Assembly (NCBI GenBank): GCA_026075535.2
Contig: AP026544.2
Span: 4,774,001 to 4,838,000, forward strand
Origin: Tricholoma matsutake
Lineage: Eukaryota; Basidiomycota; Agaricomycetes; Agaricales; Tricholomataceae
DNA: 64,000 nt
Direction of reading: 5' to 3'
The notes below the pieces were generated by a model. That model worked only from the letters and a program-made list of their open reading frames with translations. It did not search any database and was not told the DNA's origin. The position numbers and the translations under genes were made by a program. This document shows positions 10,918-22,380 of the stretch, piece by piece; the first letter of the stretch is position 1, and every line of letters starts with the position of its first letter.

Positions 10918-12877
10918 ATGTCGGAAAAAGACCTTGAAGATTCGGAGCAGCAAAACTTAGAGTCAAATCCACCGATCGACCACGAATATCCGGAAGGGGG
11001 GTGGAGGGCTTGGGGGACAGTCCTCGGAGCGTACGTACTAATACCTACTCCAATATGATACGGTCGTCACACCTTATTCTCCACAGCTGGCTAATCCAGT
11101 TCTGCACATTTGGGTATGTGTAGACTGCTAGTGCCCCTTGTTCCTTAAAGATTTATATATGTCAGGTATGCCAATGCGTTTGGTGTCTATCAAGGTATTC
11201 TGCTACCTGCAATCTCTCATAGCTATCTAATCTTAACGCTACAGATTACTATGTACGACAATATCTGTCGGACTACACATCGTCGCAAATTAGGTGAGCT
11301 ATCCTTTTATCATAGTTATATGTACACGAGATTAAATGACTGTTCTAGTTGGATAGGCGGTTTGCAAACAATGCTTCTCTTCACAGTTGGTTTATTTGCA
11401 GGCAGAGCTTTCGATCTCGGATACTTGTGCGTTCTGCTGCAGAGTCCAGAAAGCTATGCTCAATGCCCTACCTAATGATCAGCTATTCCTTGACAATTTG
11501 TGGGACCATATTATTTCCATTTTGCCTTTTTATGGTGTCGCTCTCTCAGCAACAGAGTTACTATCAGGTGATTTCTTGGACCGTCTAAATCGATTGTCTA
11601 CTTATCTGGTTGTATCTCTTTACAGATTTTCTTAAGCCAGGGATTGGGCACCGGGATCGCATTCGGAGTGACATTTGTACCCCCGCTGAGTATCATTGGT
11701 CATTACTTTAGACGACGACGAGCATTAGCTATGGGAATTGCTTCCTCTGGCTCCTCCATCGGAGGCGTCGTCCACCCTGTTATGCTCAATCATCTATTCT
11801 ATGGATCCGCTGGGTTTCATGGGGGAGTCCGTATCAGTGCCGGACTCAACCTGGGCCTCATGGCCATTGCTCTGTTGCTTATGCGGCCCCGTCTCCCTCC
11901 CCAGCGGGAGGGCAAGTTTTTTTCCCAAATCCCGACTTTCTTCAAGGATCCCCCTTATGTAGTCGTGGTTTTTGGGTAAGAATCTACTTTGAGAAGTAAG
12001 CTCGATGGCACTGGCTTAGATATATCACAGGGCATCCGCAGCGCTTGCTGGACTTGTTTTCCCGTTTTTTTTCGTCCAGCTGGATGCCATATCGCAAGGT
12101 GTCAATTCGAATCTTGCATTTTACACAGTAATGCCTTCTCTCTTTCTACCCACTGTTCCAAATTGATTTATTTTCATGCATAGCTTGTGATCTTGAATGG
12201 CGTAGGTGCCGTGGGCCGAGTACTCGCGGGTTATCTGGCGGATTCTGTGGGCGTATTAAATTTAGTCGTTGCAACCGCATCAGCTTCCTCCATACTTGTC
12301 TTTTGCATGCTTGCAGTTCACGACGTCGCAGGATTCATTTCCTTTTCTGCTCTGTTCGGCTTGACATCTTCGGCATGTGAGCACTCATCTCTTTCTATCT
12401 TTGTTCCCAAGTCTTATCCTTTCACTGCAAGATATATCCTTGCTTGCACCCATGCTATCGGTATTAGCTCGTGACGTAAGTGAGATTGGAGCACGCATGG
12501 GCTTTTGCTTCACTGTTATTGGTCCGTCATCTCAATGATTATCTTCTGATCTATGATTCACTAATCACGTCTGTTAGGGTTTGCTGCTCTTATCAGTAAG
12601 ATACTCCATCATGTTGTGTAACAACCTCAACCCATTTTATTTTATGTTAAAGGCTCGCCTATTTATGGCGCCTTGCTATCCAAGAGTTTTATTTGGTGGC
12701 GTCCGACCGTGTATTCAGCTGTAAGGCTCCTTTGTTTATTTATTTATTTTGCTCATATCTTCCCATACGTGTCAGATTTGTCTGGGAGTTGCAGCCGTTT
12801 CTTATTCCATTGCGCGATATTTGCACTGGAGAAGGAGAAACCAAAGCGACTCTCGAAAAATTAGCCAAATAATATAA
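10918..12877 (+). CDS. MFS porter, monocarboxylate-transporter type (about 430 aa, 12 introns)
   Basis: Splicing of 12 short introns joins an open frame from ATG 10918 to TAA 12875-12877. The N-terminus is acidic and hydrophilic and leads to YPEGGWRAWG, the usual entry to helix 1 in fungal MCT-like porters. Diagnostic segments follow in order: SQISWIGGLQTMLLF, FAGRAFDLGYF, SQGLGTGIAFG, the cytoplasmic RRRRALAMGIASSGSSIGG loop, and GAVGRVLAGYLADS in the second half. The intron 11404-11473 region looks frameshifted in raw frames, but the GTGCGT...CTAATGATCAG intron restores the frame. Family members move monocarboxylates or related small molecules across the plasma or organelle membrane. The substrate cannot be told. 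The gene ends tail to tail with the SET5-like gene. Confidence 0.85.
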
Positions 12878-13289
12878 ACAAGACATCACACCCTCGTTCA
12901 GAACGGATTCTTCCCGAAATAATAGGCTACGCCCAACAGCTCATTGGTACTGCGGTGATTCTACTGCCACGGTATGCTCCATCAATGCTGCGTTATACGT
13001 CTACTATGTACAGTGTAAGAATAGCGTTGTATGTATGTGGAGAGCGTCAACAAACCCCTGAATATCTGAGTGGTAGAAAACTTGAAGGTTGAACGATGTG
13101 CGCACGACAAGGAAAGCAAATGGTTCAGCCAGAGCTTTTGATCAGACCCGCCACAAATTCTGGTGATGTGCACCGCTGCCGATATATAAAGTTTAATTCA
13201 ACTTGGTTACACGTGCCCAAGTCGATGAATCACGTGCCTGGTAAGCAGACGCGTCTGACGTGTTTCCTTCCGAATATCAGATATACTGG
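12878..13289. other. convergent intergenic gap between MFS porter and SET5-like gene
   Basis: The gap of 412 bp holds the shared 3' ends of two convergent genes. It contains GATATATAAA at 13181-13190 and two CACGTG boxes at 13210-13215 and 13231-13236, but no downstream gene needs them. A plus-strand frame from 13096 runs into the SET5 antisense and looks like a shadow. Confidence 0.5.
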
Positions 13290-14821
13290 TCACATAACAC
13301 CCAACCCCGTCTTCAACTCATTAGCTAGATCTTCCATCTCCAACTCATGTCCATTCGTCCTTCCCCCTTCTTTCGTAACACCCCCCTTTTCCTTCAACAC
13401 CCTCGCCTCCTCCACACACCGATTACAAACACACTCCCCGAAGCCCCATGCTTCCAACTCGCGCCTGCGGGCGCGCACCCCTATCTCAGGATTCACATAT
13501 GTCACGAAGAGTTCCTCGCCTGGCTTGATTGCACGCTTGGCGAGGAGCGTGATGCGTGCGAGCGCGGTGCGCTGCTCGAGGTGCCGCACGGAGACATTTG
13601 GCATACAAGAATGGTTGAGATGCGAGTGCAGGGTGTATAGGCCGCCGTGAGCTTCGAGATCTGTTTGGGGTTGTGAGAGGAACCGTGAATTCCAACAAGG
13701 AGAAACACGTACTGAGGCTCATCCTCCCAAGCCCTCTCAAAAACCCACGTTCGTAGTCAAACAGTTGCTTCTCGATTATGGGATTCAGAGGTTTCTTGAG
13801 AATCCTTGCGAGTTTCTTCTGATCGGCTGGATTTTTTGGCTCTCGAAAAGCCTCGACGAACAGCGCGTGTGCCTTCTTCCACCCAGCTCTATCCGGTTCT
13901 GACCGCACGCCCCTTGAATAGACAGAGGCTGAGTCTACAAGAAACGACACACGCGAGATAAAGAGTACGAAACCCACGAACGAAAACTATGCTTCCACCT
14001 ATCCTCCATCCCCATCTCCGCCAACCCCATAACAACCGCCCAATCGGCAGCCTCCTCCTCCTCTCCCCGCTGGCCGGCTAATAGCACGCGTGATGTACAT
14101 TGCGCTAACGCGTGTAATGCCATCCACTTGGTTTCTCTCGTCCATTTCAGAAGGGGTGTAGATGCGGGATTGGCGCTGGGACAGAGAAGTGAATGGTGCT
14201 TTGCCGAACGAGAAAAACACAAACGATTGCAGAAGCGGAAGGGACAGGTAGTAGAAGACGGGGAGAGGCTGGATGTACTGGGGCATGGGAGGGTTAGGGG
14301 GGAACTTGGGTCGAGAGGGGTACTGCAGAAGCCACACGCAGCAGAGGACGTTTGGAGGTCATAGATTTCCCTAGTGGTATTGATTGGAACCCCAAGACGT
14401 ATGTATGAGATGAAAAGACAGAAAGACGATGAGATGCGCACCATTCAGAAGCCAGGATGAAAGGATCCTCCTTCCATATGACTTCACCCTCTTTAATCTC
14501 CTGGGTGGCCACGAGGCCCTTGCCCTTCTTCTTGTCGAAATACTTGACCTTCACCTTTGGCGTCCATCTATGTACATCGAGGTTGTGTATAATATGTGAG
14601 GAAGGGTATACAATGACTTCTGGTGTTCCAGGTGGGGTTGCGCCGTTAAGCACAAGACCTTCATGCTGAAGGAGTTTGCGTGTACGTTTCTCTGAAACGA
14701 CCCATGTAGGATTAGTTGCGAGGAGGAGAGCATGAGTTTTTGTAATTCCAAGGGAAGGATTTGCGGATTTGAGATCGACGAGGGCGGCTTTGAGTTCGTC
14801 TTCAGAGGGACTTGTCGACAT
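13290..14821 (-). CDS. SET5: SET5-like protein lysine methyltransferase (SET + MYND-type zinc region)
   Basis: ATG at 14821 opens exon 1 (about 127 codons), which ends in the start of the split SET domain (KGKGLVATQEIKEGEVIWKE). Intron 1 is 14371-14440. Exon 2 carries a zinc-binding insert (CGFC, then CPFRFCNRLC, then HHSLLC) of MYND type. The last exon has the SET core NHSCMPNVSV and the GEELFVTYVNP motif, then a post-SET Cys cluster (CVCNRC). This layout matches the fungal SET5 and SMYD-like branch. In yeast, Set5 methylates histone H4 tail lysines; that is family knowledge and not shown here. The promoter is shared with the divergent Ubp6-like gene. Confidence 0.82.
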
Positions 14822-14966
14822 TTCTTATAATTACTTTTCAGCAAATTTCTGATAATCTTATGGACCACGCGGAGGCTGTTGCAAAACATGTACAATCTAC
14901 TACAAATAAACGCGTAGTTTATACGCGTAATTACACTTCAACGAAGTCTACATCGATACCACCACC
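14822..14966. promoter_or_regulatory. bidirectional promoter region, SET5-like / Ubp6-like
   Basis: Only 145 bp separate the two divergent start codons. The region contains an AT-rich core and the sequence ACGCGTAGTTTATACGCGT (14910-14928), an inverted pair of ACGCGT motifs. ACGCGT is the MluI cell-cycle box bound by MBF in yeasts. Regulation by MBF here is only a suggestion. Confidence 0.5.
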
Positions 14967-17455
14967 ATGCCACCCATCTCTGTTCAGATCAAACATGCCG
15001 GGAAAGTATACGATGTTCAGTTGGATCAAGATCTTCCTCCAAATGCCTTCAAAGAAGCGATCTATCAGGTCACTGGGGTTCCTGTTGACAGGATGAAAGT
15101 AATGGTCAAGGGTGGTGTTCTCAAGGCATGCTAATTTATCGTCATATCCGCTGTAATATTGACTCAGTCTTTCCCCTGTAGGACGACACACCATGGAAGA
15201 AGATAGCCCCAAAGCCAGGTCAGACTTTTATGGTCATTGGTGCTGCTGGGGAGCTGCCCAAACCACCATCAAAGCCAATCGTTTTCCTCGAAGGTTTGCT
15301 TGTCTGCCTCTCATCTCAAAACTGAACATAAACAATTTTCTCAAGATATGGATGACGCTGAGCTGGCAGAAGCTGTAATCCGATAGTTTTTGTCTCAAAA
15401 ACCCCCTAACTGATACATCTATCCACAGCTCGCAAAACCTGTCGGCCTTCGCAAGTACACTTTATTTCATCTATATTATACTGCGCGACTCTGACCTTTA
15501 CATTGTAGCTTGGGCAACACCTGCTACATGAACGCATCCGTTCAAGCCCTCCGCGCCATTCCTGAACTTCAGGTCGCGCTTACCGCGTACGTACACATTA
15601 TGCGATTTCCCCAAATTTCTGAACTTACACGTAAACATGCTCCAGTCCTGCCCTTCAATCAGAAACACCACTTCCTGCCGCTCTCCGTGATCTGTACGCA
15701 TCAATGTCTCGAACAACAGACAGCATCACCCCCATGACATTCTTGCAAGTTCTTCGACAGGTATGTGCATGCGGTCCCTATATTCTTTTGCTTCTTAGTG
15801 ACTGATATCACCCTTACGCAGGTCAACCCTCAATTTGCAGAGTTAGACCGCCGAGAACACGCTCATGGCATGATGGCAGGGTATGCACAACAAGGCATGT
15901 GTCCGTTATCTCTTTTTGCCGATCCCCTTGTGACTCCGTCTTCCCCTTTCCCCCCTCCCCACTCATCCAAATTTATACATACAGACGCAGAAGAGTGCTT
16001 TGGGCAAATCATCCACACCCTGCGGAATGTACCTGGTCTTCCAGGTCCCTCCACTTCTATCTCTTCCGCCACAGTTGGATCGGAGGGGGCGACGAATACC
16101 AAGAAGTTCGTGGAGCAGTACCTGATGGGTCAGATGCGCAGAGAGTTGAGTCCTTTTATCTCGAGCAATCCTTTCCTTCCCCGAATAATCACGACTTACC
16201 GACTTGATATTCAAAGACTAAAATGTGACGAAGCTACCGACGAGCCATCGACAGTTACGCATGAGAACGTGCTGAAGATCGAGTGCAATATTAATATATC
16301 AACAGCTTTCATGTTGACGGGGATCATGAATGTTTGTTTCGCCCTCTTTACTTCATAAAAGAGCGCATTGACTAGTACAACACAGTCCCTGGACCAAAAA
16401 GTGGAGAAGAGATCCCCAACACTAGGCAGACAAGCCATCTACTCGCAAAATTCACGTATAACGCGACTGCCAGGATACCTTGTAGTGCACATGGTCCGGT
16501 TTGCATGGAGGCAAGATATCCAAAAGAAGGCCAAAATCATGGTATGCCTGATGCTTCCTTCTAACACTCCGCCGCACGTCTCATCGTACGCCACACAGCG
16601 CAAAGTAAAATTCCCCACCGAATTCGACGCACTCGACCTAGCAACAGACGAGCTCAAAGCGAAACTCCTCCCCGTCAGTCGGCGCCTCAAAGAAATCGAG
16701 AAGGAGCGCGCAGAGCGGCGTAAGGTGCGGAAGCGCACTAAGATCGCACCCTCCAACTCCGCCATCGCTAGCACTACGACAGCCACCACGGCCACAGTGG
16801 ACGTCGAGATGGGGGATGTGAGCGGGGTAATGCCCGCCGACGCTCCTGTATCAGCACGTGGTGTGGGGGAGAAGGGGAAGGCGGTAGCTGGAGGCGAGCT
16901 GGAAGATGAGAGCGTGTACAGAGTGCAGGAGTTGAGTGAGCTGGAGGCGCTGGTGGCTGAGGACGTAAGGCAGGACGTTGGGTGTAGCGTTAGTGGGTTG
17001 TATGATCTCGTTGGTCAGTTCTCGTTTCCGTGTATATAAGCACTCCTCTCTTTGTTGCTGATCTGATAAACGGGACAGCGATCGTGACGCACAAAGGCGC
17101 GGCGGCAGACGCGGGGCATTATATCGGGTTTGTGAAGAAGAGTGTTTTCCATGCGACGAAGTCTTCGTCGACGGACGCTGCGGCCAGTGGCGCTGCCATG
17201 CCGGGAAGTATGAACATCAGTCCATCGTCGGGGGCTACGGGTGTTGGAATAGACGAGGATGATGAAGATTGGTACAAGTTTGATGATGACAAGGTATCGG
17301 TGTTCCCCAAGGAGAAGCTGGGTACTCTCGATGGAGGAGGTGGGTGGTCCTCCCGTGATTGTTTCATGTTTTTCTGACTTTTTTATCAATCTGTCACTCC
17401 AGGCGAAGACTCCTCGGCGTATGTGTTGGTGTACAAGAGCAAACCCTTAGTGTGA
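14967..17455 (+). CDS. UBP6: ubiquitin carboxyl-terminal hydrolase, Ubp6/USP14 type
   Basis: The frame starts at ATG 14967 in the context CCACCATGC and ends at TGA 17453-17455, across many short introns. Residues 1 to about 75 form a ubiquitin-like domain (VQIKHAGKVYDVQLDQDLPP), which in Ubp6 docks on the proteasome base. The USP catalytic Cys box follows as NLGNTCYMNASVQALR at about 15510-15557. The catalytic His box is near 17110-17135 (DAGHYIGF), and the end reads SAYVLVYKSKP. The linker before the His box is long, charged and low in complexity. The enzyme trims ubiquitin chains from substrates at the 26S proteasome. The divergent neighbour is the SET5-like gene. Confidence 0.9.
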
Positions 17456-17949
17456 GCCATTAGAGAAGGCTCCAAATTTGTTGTGCTTCATTGAATGCAA
17501 GCGAGTAAGGACAGGTTTGCTGTGAAATATGCATTTTTTTGGAATGTGAAGTTCAAGGCAACATGACGTTGACATATTCTTATATTACATAATATATAGA
17601 TATTATTCATTTGCAGGCGCAGACACGGTGCGCACTGCTAGCATGCGCTTACACTGGCTGCAGGACAAGATACTTCCGAGGAAGTATTGTGGAAGTAACG
17701 TGGAAGTACTCTTAATACGGTCATCATACTCAGTACTGAGGGATAGTATTTATGATGCTACTTCAGTAACTTCAGTACTGTCTCGCAAAGTATGTTGACA
17801 ATATTACGGTGCCTGAAATCCTCAACCTGTGTGACCCGTACCTGTACTAAACACCGCAGGTTTACCCGCACCCGTGCTACACCCTATCTAGGACCTAATC
17901 GCACGCTAATCCTGGACCTGGAATATTCCTCGAAAAATAAACTCATACG
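17456..17949. other. intergenic, no gene seen
   Basis: The stretch holds repeated AGTACT and GGAAGTA-type words (17670-17790) but no gene. A similar AT-rich patch with AGTATT and TACTTCTGAAG words occurs at about 28970-29170, so both may be remnants of one repeat family. The similarity is weak. Confidence 0.4.
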
Positions 17950-18047
17950 TTGGACAATTTGATCGGGTTCTATACCTGGACTCGATCACATCGATCACAT
18001 GTCATCAGCCCAGCGGAGGCTAAACTTAGAAATCACATGGTCGTTCA
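17950..18047 (-). repeat. dispersed repeat, copy B (inverted relative to copy A)
   Basis: This is the reverse complement of 8751-8838 with a short internal duplication. It ends 28 bp before the start codon of the Mug135-like gene, so it may contribute promoter or 5' UTR sequence there. Confidence 0.7.
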
Positions 18048-18075
18048 ACGTGTCAATCATTTTTGAACCTCAACC

Positions 18076-18812
18076 ATGCCCGTGCCGCCCCCAAACCCAC
18101 CTGCAGTCAACACCCCGCTCCCTCCCCAGCCGCAAGACCCTGCAACTCTTGTGGATATTTCAAATGCGATCGCATACAACAAGCAAGTACTTGTCAGTTA
18201 TGGTATAATAGGCACATTCTCTTTCATGACTTGCTTCTCATTGTGTCCAGAGGCAGGTGTGGGCACTAAGGATCATGTTGGAGCGGGAGCTGTGTATGAA
18301 GCTGCCCTTATTGCACAGAATGCTGGTGGTGGTATAGTGTCTCTGTAACTCCACTAGCCCCTTAGTTGACCATCTGCTGTCAGCTGTAGCACCGCCGTGG
18401 TTTGGACCAGCCCTAGCTGCAGGCTTAGCTGCAGGCTTGGCCCCATTGACACGTGTTGCTCACATTGTAAGTTGAATGTTACCTGCTGCACTGTATGTCT
18501 ATAATGTTAGAACTAGACACACAACCTTCTTGCTGGTGATGGGCGTTCCCGCCCTTTCGAGGTTGTTCCATTTCTCAATGGAACATTGCCGACAGACCCT
18601 CAGGTGTGTCCTATCTCACTTTGCATGTTCATCTAATAATTCTGTGTCATCAGCACAACCTGCCCCCCCTTGTAGATGTGGGAGTTATCAATGCATTGAC
18701 TGGGCCACAGGCCACTGCATATCTTGTAGGCTATGGACGACCAGTACCTAATCTTGTTGCAGATCGCCGAAAAGCCATTCGTATTGCAGTTGGCAGTACT
18801 GCAGAAATGTGA
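18076..18812 (+). CDS. small protein with a Mug135-like C-terminal region
   Basis: ATG 18076 opens a proline-rich N-terminus (MPVPPPNPPAVNTPLPPQPQ). A 48-bp intron (GTATAA...TGTCCAG) follows near 18202-18249, then at least two more introns. The last exon, from about 18655 to TGA 18810-18812, reads LPPLVDVGVINALTGPQATA then YLVGYGRPVP and ADRRKAIRIAVG. That pattern resembles the C-terminal domain of Mug135-like proteins, which occur in many copies in Agaricomycetes. The function of that family is not known to me. Exon borders in the middle are uncertain. Confidence 0.55.
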
Positions 18813-19087
18813 TGTTCCTCAGTTTTGGAGCATCAAACTCGAATCAAATTCTGTCTTCATCTCGAAATACACTTCATGTAGCTAGTCAACCCTCTATTAC
18901 TGTGAAAATATGTTGTAGGTAGTACTCCGACGAATGTGAACAGTGACATGAGATCATTGAGAACATAAGGTTAGGGGTATGAAAATGGATCCCAAAGATA
19001 ATTATTTTTAGAACATACTGCGCAAGACCTTACGTGTCGACACCACAAAGGCGTGACTGCATCGACTCTCCCTCAACATTCGCAACA

Positions 19088-20147
19088 ATGACAGTCTAGT
19101 ATATCCCAGTCCATTCTCCTCATAGCCAGCATACTAACAGATTTATATTAGCTATTCTCTTACATTCATGCTCCTCGCGGCAGAGGTGGAGTTAACCTCC
19201 TCTTCTCATGTTTCTGAACTCATGTCGTTCTCCAGATGGTTACCTTTTGTCTCCTCGTCGTACCACTCCCTTATACCGTTAAGAGGAAGATCTTTCGTTT
19301 CTTGTCCGAGTCCTACATTGTAGCCAAGATCGCTTATGCGCTGAAAATCTCTTTCATGTCTGTTCTTTGTGCCACTCTCATTGTCAAACACTAACACCGC
19401 CATCAGATTTGTAGCAATACTTTTCATCGATGCGCTACAGCGCATGTGGCGCGTAACTGCAGAGTCGGATCTTGCAAAAGCAGGACAGCAGGACGTCAGG
19501 ACTGAAACAGGACTAGCTGCCAGGAAGTTTTAGTATGTTTCTCCAGCACTTGGAGTCGTGACATTTTGACCGGGACTCGTCATTATCAGCTCTCAGCGAA
19601 ACACATATCTGACAGGTTTCACACTATTCCTCTCTCTGGTCCTCACACGCACATTCTACATCATTCTTGACCTCATCTCCGTCCAGGAGCGATACGCATC
19701 ACTGAAGAAAGAAGTCAGCATCGCTTGTTTTGTCTTTTGTTCGTATTGATTTTGACCTACCTGATTTCAGACAGCGTCTCAGTCTCGGGGTTCGGGTGCA
19801 CAGGCCGAGGATGCCAAAAAAGAGATGGCGGATCTGAAGAAGAAAATTGCAACATTAGAAGCAGAGGAAAGGGATTTCGGTGAGTAGCATGTTCGAGTCT
19901 GTCGGTTCTCTGTACCTCCTCCCTTCTCGTTGATCTCCTATCGTTCGCTTCCTATTTTCCCCTCTACTTTGCCCTATCTGTGACACACATTGATCCTCAT
20001 CATACATCTCGCGTCCGCGTTCTGACCCATTTTATCCCCACAGTGACTCTGAAAAAGCAAGCCTCGCAGCAGGCTGCTGAATTCGACCGTCTCGCGACCA
20101 AGTACAATGAGGCAACAGGGAGTGTCAGCAATAAGCGTGCTGATTAG
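19088..20147 (+). CDS. BAP29/BAP31-family ER membrane protein (Yet3-like)
   Basis: A two-codon first exon (ATG 19088, ATGACA) splices to SYSLTFMLLAAEMVTFCLLV, then to VKRKIFRFLSES and KIAYALKISF, and on to DALQRMWRVTAE. Three hydrophobic segments are present: residues about 5-25, 45-65 and 105-125. The conserved core RKFYSQRNTYLTGFTLFLSL is assembled across the fourth intron. The C-terminus, after LTRTFYIILDLISVQERY, is a lysine-rich coiled coil ending at TAG 20145-20147. BAP31/Yet proteins sit in the ER membrane and help export or retention of membrane proteins. No canonical KKXX tail is seen (the end is NKRAD). The gene is convergent with the bHLH gene. Confidence 0.9.
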
Positions 20148-20565
20148 TCCAGCCATTGCACAGTGACGACGATGCGTAAGGCCAGGCACTAAGTAGTAAG
20201 TATGGCTACAGTAATCTTGATAGACAATCATGTCTGGGATGTTCTATGTACTACTGCACGTAATCTCAGGTTGAACGGGGCTCGAACGTCTAGCAAAACC
20301 CAAAGGTCGCTATGTGGAAAATGTCCTATTGTAAGTGTTCTGTACAACAACAAACTTTATGCATCCGGATGCATTGTCATTCTCTGGAGCAGCTGCGATA
20401 GGCTTCAAGAAGTACGAAAGCGTTATATTAAATACATTTCAAAGTCAACCAAGAACGAAAAGAATAGGGAAACCGACAAACCACATATCCACGAAATTTA
20501 CATATACAGGTAAGACTTATAACGAAGACGACGAGCAAAGGGGCAGGAAAAGAAAACCTTAGCCA
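20148..20565. other. convergent intergenic gap
   Basis: The gap of about 418 bp separates the 3' ends of the BAP31-like and bHLH genes. No gene or repeat was recognised in it. Confidence 0.5.
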
Positions 20566-21892
20566 TCAGTCCGTCCTCTGTCTCTTCCCATCTCGATCCC
20601 CGTCCCCTTCCACCGCATCCCGCTTCAAGCTCTCGCCCTCCTTTCCACTCATCCCCTGGCCCTGAACCTGATTCTGCCCCACAGACATCGGGACGTGATG
20701 CATGCCGCTCCTCAGCGCTTGAAGTTCGTTTTCAAGCCGCTGCCGTATATTCCGTTCTTCTTCATAAAAGCGCTTAATCTCCTCTAGCTGCGTCTGCAGG
20801 TCGCCCATTGCCTGGTCCATCAGCAGTTTTTCGAGCGTCCATTTCTCGATATTCCGTGCCTCGTTTTCCTTGAGATGGTGGATGTACTGCACGGCACGTG
20901 AAAGAATGGCACCCTTGGCTTTTTCGCCTGAACCATTGGGTACTATCCGCCCGAGCTCGTTAATTCCCTCGTTGATGTTGCCCCGGCGTCGGCGCTCGAC
21001 TTCTTTCTGTTGGGTTGAGGGAATTGAACATCAGCACAAGTAAGAATATCAATAGTCTATGTGAGAATGTACTTACATGGTTATCTTTTCTTTGCCGAGT
21101 CCACTCGTCGCTCCCCATCGTGGCGCTCCTACCTCCCCTTCTTGTACTTGTACCTGTTGTCAAACCAGGTGATGAGTCCTTGCCTGCAGATATACTCTGT
21201 CCTGTGCCACTATCCTCTTCGACTTCTTGTGCTTGAGCTGGAATTTGTCTGGGCGCTTGCGCAGGAGGAGCAGACACAGCTACGCTCGAAAGTTGTCCGA
21301 GGTTCGGCGGGCCTCGAGGATGGGATGATGGGCCGGGGTCGTTGATGCCGGGAACCCCTCCTGGCTGCTGGAGACCGGGATACGGATGTTGCTGAACTGG
21401 GAGATGAGTTTGTGCCGGAAAAGGGGCTTGAGCAAGGTTGGATAGAGTTTGTGCAGCATCTTCCTTGCCTTTTTCTGAGGCCTGTTGTAGTGTCAGTGAT
21501 GTCCCTGTCGTAGATGATGAAGCAAAGAAACCCCCCGTGACTGTAATCGAAACGCTCGTGCTCTACGTCGCGACACCGTCACGTGTAGGTAATTAAGTAT
21601 CAAAGTGCTTTCGTCGGGAGGAAGTAACATCGCGAAAAAAAAGCAAGACATAAAACGAGACGAAAGTAGAGAAAAGTCGAGAAGGGGACACAATGTTTAC
21701 CTTGTTATATAAATGAGCAGGGATGTTTCTGAGCAACTCTATGAGCTGCTGTGCGTTGAGCCCAGCATTTGCAAGTATGTCTCCAGTATTTTGTGGTACA
21801 CCTTGTTGAACTTGTGTTGATTGTTGGGAAGCTACATTGGCAGCGTTGTGAGACAATGCTGGATTCTGCGTAGTAGGATTGGAAGGCGCCAT
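20566..21892 (-). CDS. CBF1: bHLH-zipper transcription factor, Cbf1/USF type
   Basis: Exon 1 (21892-21701) encodes a Gln/Asn/Ala-rich N-terminus. Intron 1 spans about 21483-21700. Exon 2 (to about 21077) is rich in Pro, Gln and Ser and ends in the start of the basic region (RQRKDNH). A third exon continues with KEVERRRRGNINEGINELGR and AILSRAVQYIHHLKENEARN, a complete basic-helix-loop-helix. A heptad-rich stretch (LLMDQAMGDLQTQL) and an acidic and basic tail ending RQRTD follow. H-E-R spacing in HKEVERRR predicts CACGTG binding, as in yeast Cbf1 and animal USF. Cbf1 acts in sulfur metabolism and centromere function in yeast; its role here is not shown. Confidence 0.85.
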
Positions 21893-22154
21893 CGCTGGAA
21901 TTGGACAGAAAGGTTAGGATTATTTATGCGAATGCATAACGAAGAAGTCAGAAAAAGACAGGAATGTAGTCGAGCGAATTCTACTGACTGAGTGTGCGGA
22001 GAGCGATAAAGAGATTTTAAAAATGTGACAAGATATCTGACGGATGAGAAAGGAGAATTGGAAGTGATTTTACTATGATTTGAGAATTGAATAAGTTGAA
22101 GTAGGATGAGCAGCGGGTGAGGAGGAAGGGTAGGAGGAGGCGAGATGAGGAACG

Positions 22155-22181
22155 TGAGGGTCACGACAGTCGTGACCCTCA
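22155..22181. promoter_or_regulatory. 27-bp perfect palindrome upstream of the bHLH gene
   Basis: Arms TGAGGGTCACGAC and GTCGTGACCCTCA of 13 bp flank a single A. The site is about 265 bp upstream of the bHLH start codon and 230 bp downstream of the MDH stop codon. It could be a dimeric factor site or a terminator-like hairpin. The function is unknown. Confidence 0.6.
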
Positions 22182-22380
22182 GCCTTGTGACCCAGGAAGT
22201 CATCACAATTCTTCTTTCCCACGCCACACGGCAATCATGTGTTGCACCTCGTGATGCATGGCCGCGATCGCCGATAACACTTTATTCCCATTTGTTCAGA
22301 TTAAAACTGTCTTTGGAGAGTGTTATTTCTACTTTACACTTTACACTTCTACTTAGCACACAGACGCGGTGGAATTAATA

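Noticed and set aside
13096..13650. Plus-strand 184-codon ORF preceded by TATATAAA and CACGTG boxes
   Set aside because: It overlaps the SET5-like gene in antisense and its residues show no domain; the SET motifs are clear on the other strand.
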